NCBI GenBank assembly: GCA_025345505.1
Contig: JANVCC010000011.1
Span: 4,416,602 to 4,480,601 of the forward strand
From: Todiramphus chloris collaris
Taxonomy: Eukaryota; Chordata; Aves; Coraciiformes; Alcedinidae
Reading direction: 5' to 3'
Length of the DNA stretch: 64,000 nt
Positions 49,572-60,830 of this stretch are shown here, piece after piece; the first letter of the stretch is position 1; every line of letters begins with the position of its first letter. Under the pieces are notes generated by a model. The model saw only the letters and a program-made list of their open reading frames with translations, ran no database searches and had not been told where the DNA came from. The translations under genes and the position numbers were made by a program.

Positions 49572-52500
49572 TTAAATCCATTCTTATGTAAACTTCATTA
49601 AATAAAGTATTTAAGAAACAAAACATATCTGTAACCTGGGGTGAGTTTTGTGGTAATTTTTCCTTCCTTTCTGGATTTACTGGATTGTAAATGTTTAAAA
49701 TACATACGTTGGTATTATAAAAGTTTCCTCAGTTTCTGAATGCATCTAGAATACAAATTTACTTCATGACATTACTGTTTAAAATTTAGGTGAAGTAGTT
49801 TCATTTAAACAGATTTATATGTCATTTTCCATTTTAAAGAAAAAAAAAGGTATTTGCAATCCTTTTAATAATGTTTCTATACTCTGTGTAAAGCAATAAT
49901 TGAAATTCAGCAAATAGAAATCTCTGTGTTTCCTGTTGCAATGAATCTATCAGATGGAAGCATTCAGTGTAAAAAGGACTTTATGGGGTGATATCATTAA
50001 AGATTGTAATATCAGGATGCTGCATAGGCAATCTTAAATAAATATTTTGTAATTATAAAATTTTATGTGCTTACTTTTGTCAGCTCTGTATCTTCAATGT
50101 GAATGTGCCTTATTAGTGGATATAAGTATTAAGACCATAATACCCATTTCAGCATCATTATCAGCCTCACACTGATAACGATGCTGGATACACTTGTGTT
50201 TGTATAACCACTGTGCCATTTTGACAACCAACTGCAATTCAAATCTCTTTTGTCAATAGTGTGCACCACCTGTGATGCAAATTTAAATTAATCCTGATTT
50301 TCATTACTTGCTTACACTTTTTGAGTAATGTAAGTGACACATGTCACAGCAAATCCTACTGGCCATGGAAGTCAACAATATTTCTGTCACTGCCTCTAGG
50401 AGAGGGAAAATGTTATCTGTTCAGAAGGACTCACACTGAAGCATCTCGTTGTACTTCATAGCCAGTATGAGGTAAAACAAGTCTATAATCTCTTTTCTGA
50501 TGCACACCATTTAAGTTACAGCTTCTTTGCAACACTGGAGGTGGGTTCACTTGGCTTTTTTAGTTCAAGTTCCCAGATGTAAAGAAAATTAATAAATAAT
50601 CCGCAGTTCAATCTCAGATTCATGTTCCAGTAAGTAGATGTCACACTGGTGTGAACATCGCTTGGGGTAGCACAGTACAATGAAATCCATTACCAGCATG
50701 CTTGGGTCCAGATATTATTTCTCAATATCCTATCATCTTTTTAATTTTGCATTAAAGAAATGCTACTTTGTGTGATTACTATAGCAAGGGGTGAATGATG
50801 CATGAAATAAAAAGCTGTCAAATCCTTGAGAAAGTGCTCAGCACAATGACACACATCTGCTTACTGCATTCTGAAAGTTCAAATTGTATTCTTCTCAAGT
50901 GAAAAGCACTGGAGAAACACCAAAACAAATAATGGTCACTTCATAAGATTGACATGGAATGTAATCAAAATCACAAAAAATCTTGTGTGGTTTTTTCCCA
51001 TGTTTTAAGCTAAAATGAAAGAAGCACAATGGTGATTTATCCTGTTAGGAATTCATTTCTGAATATGGATATGTACTGGGACAGTTGTAGTCAGCCTTCT
51101 ACAAAATGGAGTACTAACTAAACTCTTCAGTGTGGGAAAATAGACAGTTCTGGAGGATAAGACCTGTAGGTACATCTCTTATATGATGAAGGTGAATAGG
51201 TTTGATGATTTACTGTCTTTTCCAGCACAGAATATAGGTGGCATCAAATTAAAGAGGATTTAAAAGCAAACAAAAGGTGGTTTTTTACATAACACATAGG
51301 GAAGATGAGATACTTCTTTTCAAAGGGCAGTAACGTCAATAAGTCTGCATGGATTCAATGGATTAATGGGACAAACTCATAGGACTGAAATCGATTGGAT
51401 GTTACTTAAATACATAAAAAACATTTCTGGTTCACATAGTCTTTATAGAAACTTAATGCCTGGGAGATTATCAGGAGAAAGTAGAACTTATGTTTGCCCA
51501 GTTCGTGCAATGCTCCCTCCATAGGGTTTCTACATTCATCAAAGAGAGGTCACTGGACACATGGATCTTTGGTCCCCACCAGTATGACTGAATTAATGTT
51601 AATGAGTTGTGTTGCCACATTTTATGAATTATGATAACTCTTTCATGGTTTCAATTGCATCCAACTATATAACCCTAATAGTCACAGCTATAATTATTTG
51701 TGTAATTGAAGTATCTGGATCCCAGAAAAGAACTGAGTCCCATTGTGTAAATATATACACAACAATAAGAGCAATTTTGTCTCATGTAGTATAAGAAGAA
51801 AATCAGTTCCAACTGTAATTGTATTGGATTCTGAATGGTCTCCCAAATTAAACAATTTTGTCTGTTCCGAAGGATTCTCATTTCTCCTATAACTTTTCAT
51901 CTCCACTAATAAAACAAAAGTACAAATTCTGATTCATATGAATCATTTTCACATGACTAAACAGTAAAATCCAGTGGAATTATTCTTGTTTTACACTGGA
52001 GTAAACAAGAGAATAAAGCTCATTTCAGAAATGGCAATTAGTTATTCATTCAGTCCCACTTAGAAATAACGGCTATAAGTGTTTTTATTGCAGAACACCT
52101 CATTCTTGTTTAGATCTTGACTATTATTTACAGTGATGTTCAACTATTTTTCATTTAGCTTTACTATGCAGATCTGACTAAATCCAAGAAGGTGAAATTT
52201 GCCTTTCCCTGGGAAAAGCAGAACACTTAAATATGTCTCCAAGATCTTTCCTACATATGTCCTTTTACTGACTTCATCTTTTCAAAACTATTATTATTTG
52301 GGATGAGGAGAAAGGCAGAGCACATGAAATTTTTGTCAAATTCTGAATATCAAAAACTCAAATCAAATCAAAGTGGCTTTAATGAATGGACAGGTCTGAT
52401 AGTCAAGAGTTTCCCAGTGCACATAGGTTATGTATCAATGATTTATTAATTTAATGTGGAATAAGAGCATGTTTCTGTGACACTGCTGAGACTGTATAAT

Positions 52501-52744
52501 GTCTCCCCGTGGCAGAGAACAGGCCATCCTGATCCTACCAGCTGCTGCTGGTTTGCTTGTGCCATATCTGGTGCCCAGCAGTCTTCATCATGAGGGGTTT
52601 CTTTGTTTCACTGAACTGTCAGAAAATTAACACACCAAAACAAGTGTGTGTATTCTGCAAACTTAACAAATTAAATTAGCTCAGTGAAAGCACAAAGATG
52701 AGTGCCAGAGGCAGTGCCTGTGTGGCACAGGTGGGAGAAGAGTT

Positions 52745-52769
52745 GGGGAGGGTCTGGGAGGAGGGAGGG
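52745..52769 (+). other. Predicted G-quadruplex motif
   Basis: Five G tracts of three or four bases (52745-48, 50-52, 56-58, 63-65, 67-69) with loops of 1, 3, 4 and 1 bases meet the usual G-quadruplex pattern. It lies in a locally G-rich patch (about 52715-52785) in AT-rich surroundings, which might mark a regulatory element, but no gene is visible nearby. Confidence 0.7.
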
Positions 52770-53848
52770 CAAAATGGGGCTGCTCTGTACAGTCACAGCA
52801 AATTATTAAACAGGCACAATTGTACCATGCAAATGTATTAAAACATGGTTCTGGCATGTTGCAACACAATATTCACAGTATTTCATAAATAATTTTATGT
52901 ACTAATTAACTATTTTATGTTGGGATTTCATGAGGCCTAGAGAAGATGCTCCATGACGTATATCCAGGCACTCTGCTCTGGATGAAGACACCAGGTCATC
53001 TGGGTTATTTGGCCATAGGGACAGAGATCCATCCATGTGCACTAAGCATCTTAGGCCAACATATTTCCATTATGGATGGATTAAAAATAACTTCCTCTGC
53101 AAAGAAGGTTTTAAATGTTCTTTTGAATCTAAGGCTCAGTGGTCTGTTATCACTGATTCACCTTCTACCTATTCTGTGATAAAATTTGGACAAATATGGG
53201 GTCCAAATTTAAAGGCTTTTTTTTTCTACAGGCTTTAATACAGTGTTATTTCACCAAATTAGTAGTTTAAAATTGGCTTCTGTTAACAAAATATGTATCA
53301 GAAGTTAGAGAAATGTTGTCTCTCCCTTTTTTTCTGTCACTGTTAGGCATGGATGATGTGATTTAAGGGGCAACTTTGTGTATTATGCTGAGATTCCTCA
53401 AATTTATGGTCTGAGAGCTTCCAGATGTTTTGTGAGACAATAACAGAATTTCTATATATGCTATAGATGTCACAAATCCACAGTTTTGTTTGAAACTCAG
53501 GCAGGCAGTACATTATATATTTTTTTCCACTTCTTTCTGCACCTTGATCATTAATATGATTCTAAAACATCTCCATCATTCAGGAAGAGCTTGTGTCTGA
53601 CTATTGTAGCTGTCATCACTGATTCAATCACAGCATCTACATTCTCCTATTCAGCTCCCACTCCCCTCTCTGGTTGAGCCAAAGAGTCAATAAGATGACT
53701 AAGGGCAATAAAATTCAATTTCTCATTCTGCTGTGCTTCAGCAGCCTGAATTGTTGTGTTTTTAAGCGTCTCCTCCATATGGTGGCATGCTCTTGTCCCC
53801 ATATTTCCATCTTCCAGGGGAGAATATATTAATTTATCTGATGCCACG

Positions 53849-53862
53849 TTGCCACCTAGTGA
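53849..53862 (-). promoter_or_regulatory. CTCF-like motif
   Basis: On the minus strand TCACTAGGTGGCAA agrees with the core CTCF consensus CCASYAGRKGGCRS at 12 of 14 positions, including the invariant AG and GGC. A single motif match of this quality is common in vertebrate genomes, so binding is unproven. Confidence 0.3.
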
Positions 53863-56800
53863 CAAATACTTCACTTCTCTCATACTTCATTCCATCCAGC
53901 TCCTGCAGTGCGGACTACTTTTCCTGCAGCATTCCCAGTTATCCGGTCCCATTTTTTTGTTTTGTTTCGGTTTGGCTTTAGAACATGCCCTTTTCTGTGC
54001 TGGAAAAAAGGTTTCTTAATCTTGTTCCTTTGGGATATTAGTTGAGTCATGTTCATTTTGGCTCCAGTCTGCAGGAAGACCTCAAGTTTCTGTGCTGGTC
54101 TCAACCACAGGTATTTACATATGATGGGCTGAATTCACGCTGTCAAGATTTCTGCCACAGGGCTTAGTTATTGCAGTGAATTTTCCTCCACCAGCATGAT
54201 GTCAGGTGGCTGATGATGCCTGCTACGTAGAAAATTTATTGTAAAATGGGAGGCATAGCAAGGGCTTGGAGGAAATATGCTAATCTAATCCCATTCTCTA
54301 AATGGCCCCCTCTGCCTTGCTTTTCTAATATTGCTGCTGCAGAAGTTGTTGGCAAGATATTCCTCTACACATTAAGATAAGAGTCTGGAAATGTGAATCA
54401 AGCCTCAGGGTATGGGGAGAGAGGCTGTCACCCTATGACCTTGGTGGGTATCTCATGCGTCAAAGATTGAACAACTCTTGAGTCTCTTGAGCAGAAGAAA
54501 GAGGGTGGATGAACAATTTTATTTAGGCAAGCAGAAGTATTTTTAGTCCTGAACTTACTTAGAGTGCTCAGCCTGCAGAGGAGAAAGCAATTGCAAACTG
54601 CTCATCTCTTCCTTTGTGACTAAAGTAGGACCAATCCCCGTGTGCTCATCTTACTCCACTGTATATCTGACTTCCAGTGTCACTCTCACCTGGTCTCTCA
54701 AGGGAGGAGGGTATGCCCCAGAATACTACCACAGCACTTAGAAAATATTTCTGTGTTTAAAAAAGCATGTATAAGCTAGCAGACAGTGGAGTCAGAGGAC
54801 AGTGTCATCTGCAGCTCCTGACAAACTTAATGGGATAGGTTAAACATGAACTTTGTCTTTAACTGAGTTCATCCAGGACCTTTCTTCTTAATACCCATGT
54901 AACAGACTTCTAACAGATTTCTAATGAGACTACTGGAAGTCGTATCACCAGTACATACAATCTGTCTGGACTACATAATCCCTCCAAAATTGTCTATATG
55001 GACTCTGAGAAGATCTAGATCTGAAAAAGTTGATGGGAAAACCCAAATGACAGAGAAATTCATTGACTAAAAATGTTTTTATTATAAAAACTGATTATTA
55101 AGCACCCTCAAAACAGAGGCAGTTCTATAAAAGCCATTGCACTCTCTTGTTTAATATGAACACTACAACAATAACAACACTAGATATTATTCCAAACTGT
55201 GCCATTCGGTTAATGAGAGAGTATTTGTTCTTGGACTCACTGTTTTCCTTCTGTTTTCTAATTACCTTTTAGACCCATTATGATATGGAAGTGCTCCATA
55301 AATTGTGAAGCTAGTGATGGGCATTATCAGAAATCAGTACGTACACTAACATACCAGTCCCACAGTAGTGAGGTATCAGAACAATGAACAGTAGATGAAT
55401 ATTCAAATACTGAACTTGATGGTGAGTGAGGTATCCCCAGAATTTCAGGAATACGCTCTGGAGTTTTTCGTATCACCTGATAAGCAATCACCTTAGTGAT
55501 CTGTACTAAAATAGTCTTCACTAACAGCTACTGGGATTTGAGGGTTGGTTGTGACTTTTGTTTTATTTTGTTTTGTTTTCAAAAAAAATACAGTTATTAA
55601 TGTCTGATTGCTTTGTTATTGGTATATTCTGAGGGAAAATGACAGACTTTCTAGACTGTGGAAGAGTTGCTTAAATGTGCTAATAATTTATTTAAATATA
55701 CTAACAATCTGAAGTCACCAACTGATGCAAATGGGCAGTATCCTTTCCCATCACCAGAGGTCAAGGAAGAGCTGCCCTGCACACACGATCTTGAAATCTG
55801 TATATAGTGCATTTGTTAAGCAGTTTGCCTACAATACAGGATGACTTCATACACAGCCTCTCTACTCCTCATTACTTCATTTCAGTATTAGTGTCACCTT
55901 CTTCCAGGAAAATCAGTAACTTGTGCAGACTTCTTGTTTCAGAAATCTAATATATGACCATATTGTTTCTAAGATAATAGGCACTAATAGCAGCCCTGAT
56001 AAAGATATGCAACTGAATACAAGCTAAGCTGTTGCCAATTACTAAATCTCTCTGATGGTTTGCTACATACCATTATTCTCTGTGCCATGACATTTACTAT
56101 TGCTCCTGAAGGAGTTGCTGCATGGGTTGACAAAGATGCTATCAGGGGACACCACCATTAATGACTCCACATGAATGTTACCAGACAAGTAATTAAATAT
56201 TTTGCAGTCACCAGACCATAGAACTTGGAAGAAACTAGATGGTGGCAACAGTAAGGAAACAAAAGGAAATACCACACCTTTGTCTGGAAGAGAGACAAAC
56301 ATTTTCACAAACAGGATTTAATATGGAAGTTTTGCAGAACTGGGACTTAGGTAGTTTTTTTTTCCCAAACAGGTTCATCTATCCTTAATCAGCAGCCCCA
56401 GCTGTCCCTGCTGGGAAAATCTGCATCAATCCTTCTGCTTGTCCCTGGCTGTGCTGAACTGGCATTTCCAAAAGTAATTACATAACAAAGCATAGTTGAA
56501 CACTCAGAAACACTAAAAATTGCTAATTCCGTGCCAGCTACACTGACTTACCAAGCTGAAAGCTCAGAAAGAGTTGCAGAGTGACCAGGGATGCTAGGAC
56601 TTCACCAACAGGAACAGGCTACTTGGCAGATAGATGGGGAAGAGGTGGATGGCTGCTTATGAAATACAGATCCAACACGCTGTCTCAAGCTATACATTAG
56701 AGAAGTGCAATAGAAAAGAAAACAAGCTTTGTATGTGTGTGTATGTGCATGAACAGTGATACATATGGACACACCTGATCATGTAACAAATCACAAAGGA

Positions 56801-58867
56801 ACTGAACAATTAATACTTTTATTTACTGCATATTATTTTTAGTGGTAATACTCTAATATTTCTGGAAATAATAACATGAATTGCTATCAGATACTATGAT
56901 TGAATTTTACCTACAGTTGAGAAGCAGTAAGAAAGTAGTTTACTACTAATAAAATTGCTTTAGAACCCAGGAGTTTGTAATCATGAAACTGAAACATTGT
57001 CTCCTTTCCACAGTATTTTACCATTACAAGAAATCACCTCTACCTTTTTCAATAAGCTAAGTTTTTTCAAGATGGCCCATTTCATCTGATAAACATACAA
57101 GTCCTCTCACAGTGACATCATATCTGTTCTTCTGTTGTTGCTTCTTGTATATTAAAATCAAAATAATCCATAGATGAAGTACTATTGATGTCTACTCTTT
57201 GCCTAGCATTATGCACAACACTAAGATACATTATCTTTCATCTTGAAGGATCTCAAAGTGCAGTACTGTCTGTTATTGAAATTGCCTATTCTCTACTGAA
57301 GCTTAGCTGTCATGGGAAGAAAAAATCAGCACTTGTTAATTCATTCTGCTCATACCTCTGCGTGAACTACAGGGAGCTTCTCTAATTTTGAGCTTTTATC
57401 AGCACTGTCTATGCATTATTATTTTATTAACAATGAACTGGGTAAGCGCTAATACCTTACACAAAGATGTGATATCCTTTTATTATTAAGAGGGAGTCAT
57501 TTTATGTTTCCTATTACCAACATCTTCCCAGAACTTAAATGTGGTTAACAATTGTGAAGTGTGGCTTCACAGTGTATCTAACATGATGAAAAGGCATGTA
57601 TCTCTGACATTGACTGTGAACAACATTTGTACAGTTTTCTCTCAGATTTCCTTGTGTTAGATCCTATTCCACAGGCAGAGTACATTAATTATGTCCAGAG
57701 AATATATCAGTTAAGCTGGGTATCTCCTCTTTTCTGCTTGAGGGGCTTCTGGGAGCAGTCTTGCAGGGAAAGCGGGCTGGGAGAGAAATCCCAGTTTTAT
57801 AATAGCAGGTATCATGGCACACAGCCGACTTACTCTTTTGCATCTGTGTGGTAGGATTTTCACATCTGTACAGTGAGCATAAACCAGTGCAAAATTATTT
57901 TGTCTATGTGAAACAACTAAATAAAAATAAAAAAAATATGGTCTATTCAGTATCCTGGCTAATTGTAGTTAGTACATAAAAGGCAGTTTTACTTTCATCT
58001 ACATCCACTGAACAGCATTAATCTCAAGGGGAAATGCCTAGTACTGCCTGTGAGGTTTATATGGCCACAGTACACAAATGCTTTGAATCGAATGGTAGCT
58101 CAGAAATATGATGTTGTCTGGTCTTATTTCTATTGTTTAAGCGTGATCTGCACAGTTATTATCACCTCACAGACACTCACACTCCACATCGTGAAATTTG
58201 CATGAAAACAACAGCTGTCAAACAACAGTAATTGCAAGAAAGTACTGGAGTGAGAAGAAGCAGCCATGAATTCTCTTTGGCAAAATTAACGAATTCATCA
58301 GAATTAGCTTCTCCATAACCAAATGGGATAGAATCACATCTACAAGCATGTGGGTCCTCCAAGTGTATAAAAGTTAGCATTAATTAAAATGCTTATTTTC
58401 CATCTGTACTTTGCAATCCATTTCTATCCTGTCTGCTCTGTGTGTGCATTCCAGCAGAAACTTTGCAATCCAGGCATATCCATTAAGATACTCCTTTTTT
58501 AATAACAATATGTGACACACAAAGAACAGTCACAGCCGGGAACAGGAGAGATCATCACTGGGGGTATAAGCAGCCATTTGCATGCCTCCAAGCCAGTTAT
58601 GTGGAGAATCAGCTAAAATACCTCCAAGGATCACTGAAGTCTTGACAGTGACCATTGGGGTTGTTATGCACATATAATCAGTCGTGGAGGAATACATCCT
58701 TGGTGCCCCCAGAAAATTGGAGATTGTGACAGAGTAAACAAAGTAGATACAAACAGCCCCTTGCAGCCATTCCCTGATATTCTGCACTTGTGCTGGTAAC
58801 TTAAATGGTACAACAGATGTGGCCAGATGGGCATAGATTTCTTTCTTCACAGATTTAGCACATAGTA

Positions 58868-59011
58868 ACTTATTCATTTATTCACAATTCTCCTCAAATC
58901 CATAAGTGTCTCTCTCTTATTCCCTTTCTCTTCCCCTTGGGGAATGGAAAGGGATTACTAGAGAGCATCTGGTCACTTTTCTAGTGGCCAGCCCAGCCCT
59001 AACCCTTGACA
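58868..59011 (+). mobile_element. ERVL-like LTR, 3' (U5) end fragment
   Basis: The segment cttattccctttctcttccc (from 58917) and the end ccctaacccttgaca (to 59011) correspond to the 3' end of the LTR at 47990-48782, here on the plus strand. The middle differs (attactagagagcatctggt), so it belongs to a related but distinct subfamily. The U3 part is not recognised upstream of about 58868, although the diverged sequence down to about 58500 may belong to it. The five bases after the end are GGGTT. No matching 5' duplication was found. Confidence 0.65.
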
Positions 59012-59989
59012 GGGTTAAAACCACAACATTTAAATAAAGGACATCAGGATGATGGAGAAGGTAAAAAACAACATAAAATGGATATCTAATAGCAGCTAGA
59101 AAAAACTGGAATATGTCTGATAAACATTTATACTGAATTTTGAATCTGCTATTGTGTCATTATGCTTATTGAATATCCTTTTATTCTTATTTATTTTCTC
59201 TTTATAATTATTATTAGTTACTCTAGAAACATTGCACAAAAACAGACTCCAAACTGATTCTGTATCTAGAGAGCAGAATGACAAGATTGAATTTCAGCAT
59301 ATTAACTACCTCCATCAGCTAGACCATGGTAGTTGAGTTAAGCTTGTTCATACAACTGGACTTCTGTTTTGTGGGGTAAAACAAAGTAGCTCAATCCTCA
59401 CTCATTGGCAGTGCAATATCATGAGACCTGTGTGAACTCAGAGTACATGCTCAAGTAGTTTCTGCTGTGATGTATTGTTCATCCAGTGCTCAGTAACCCA
59501 TCAGGCTTTCCTAACCTGAACACATCTGAGCCTTATGTCAGTTGACAAGCTGTTTTTTTTTTTTTTCAAGACATGATCTTTACCTCTGTTTAAAGCCTAT
59601 GTGCACAAAAAGACAGGATTTTCACTGCTAGTGGGCAGGATTGTGCATCTTTCAACAGTGCATGTCCCTTGAGACAAATGCACGTATAGCCACCCTCCTC
59701 AGGGCACAAATGTAGTACACGCTTACTCTTTCTATGACCCTCAGATGTTATTGCTCTGTCCTTTGTTTCTTTTCCAGACTCCTGCTGTCAACTGGATTTA
59801 ACTACACAGATTATTTAAGGTTGCTAAATTTCACTTTTGCCAGGCAAACAGTTCTTGGAACAAGATTTTGTTCAGGAACTAAAGACAACACAAGCTTTCT
59901 TTCCTCAAAAGGCTTGTATCCTTCTGGAATGGTTGAACTTATTCCCACTTTAGTAAAATCCCATAAAACTGACCTAATAGCTTTCACCT
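59012..59989. other. Gene-free spacer between two retroelement pieces
   Basis: No gene or repeat recognised apart from a T run at about 59552-59566. The 85-codon open frame at 59734-59991 ends at the CR1 junction and has no recognisable domain. Confidence 0.5.
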
Positions 59990-60830
59990 AATCATAGAAT
60001 CATAGAATCATAGAATCATTATGGTTGGAAAAGACCTCCAGGGTCATCAAGTCCAACCTTTGTCCTAGCATTTCTCAACCACTACACCATATCCTCAAGC
60101 TCCACATCTAATCATTCTTTAAACACCTCCAGGGATGGTGACTCCACCACCTCCCTGGGCAGCCTGTTCCAGTGCCTAACTACCCTCTCAGTGAAGAATT
60201 TCCTCCTAATATCTAATCTAAACTTCCCCTGACGCAACTTTAGTCCATTCCCCCTCGTCCTATCATTACTAATTTGAGAGAATAGACCAACACCAGCCTC
60301 TCTACAACCTCCTTTTAGGTAGTTGTAGAGGGCGATAAGGTCTCTCAGCCTCCTCTTCTCCAGACTAAACAAACCCAGTTCCCTCAGCCGCTCCTCATAG
60401 GACATGCTTTCCAGCCCTTTCACCAGCTTTGTTGCCCTCCTCTGCACTCGCTCCAGCACCTCAATGTCCCTCCTGTACTGTGGTGACCAAAACTGGACAC
60501 AGTACTCAAGGTGTGGTCTCACAAGTGCCGAGTGTAGGGGTACGATCACCTCCCTACTCCTACTGGTCACACCATTTCTGATACAGGCCAGGATGCCATT
60601 GGCCTTCTTGGCCACCTGGGCACACTGCTGGCTCATGTTCAGCCGGCTATTGACCAACACCCCCAGGTCCTTTTCCACCAGGCAGCTCTCCAGCCACTCC
60701 TCCCCAAGCCTGTAGCGTTGATGGGGATTGTTGTGACTGAAGTGCATGACCCGGCACTTGGCTTTGTTAAACTCCATACAATTGAGCTCAGCCCATCTCT
60801 CCAGCCTGTCCAGATCCCTCTGCAGAGCCA
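59990..60830 (-). mobile_element. CR1 LINE, 5'-truncated, antisense, best preserved copy
   Basis: About 840 bases of CR1. The 3' end lies at 59990-60018 as three or more perfect 8-base units (ATAGAATC on the plus strand, ATTCTATG on the element strand), followed by a typical 3' UTR. Upstream on the element strand lies an almost intact ORF2 C-terminal region. Truncation occurs inside ORF2 just before the LQRDLDRL motif. The low divergence and intact terminal repeat suggest this is the youngest CR1 in the window. Confidence 0.95.
60082..60830 (-). pseudogene. CR1 ORF2 C-terminal fragment, one premature stop
   Basis: A long frame from the CR1 reverse-transcriptase ORF, read leftwards. Motifs in order are [67 protein letters not shown] and [14 protein letters not shown]. 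It stops at TGA 60112-60114. The same frame then continues as LDVELEDMV and meets TAG at 60082-60084, which matches the normal ORF2 C-terminus. So the TGA is probably a single later mutation, perhaps CGA to TGA by CpG decay. The endonuclease and reverse-transcriptase catalytic core were never copied here, so the fragment cannot encode an active enzyme. The first dozen codons of the open frame above about 60830 are host sequence. Confidence 0.9.

Larger units (their letters stand above)
49076..58867. other. Gene-free stretch
   Basis: No supported gene. It contains an (AAAC)n repeat at 49536, a G-quadruplex motif at 52745, a CTCF-like motif at 53849 and two adjoining minus-strand open frames at 53647-54104 that look slightly protein-like but have no recognisable family. 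The minus-strand frame at 58530-58877 (115 codons) abuts an LTR end and has no recognisable domain. Confidence 0.5.

Noticed and set aside
58530..58877. 115-codon minus-strand frame next to the LTR end
   Set aside because: No recognisable domain. More likely diverged LTR or unique non-coding sequence.
58669..59011. A short complete LTR bounded by GGGG/GGGTT-like repeats
   Set aside because: The proposed 5' start does not resemble the family start, and the flanking five bases do not match (ggggt against gggtt).
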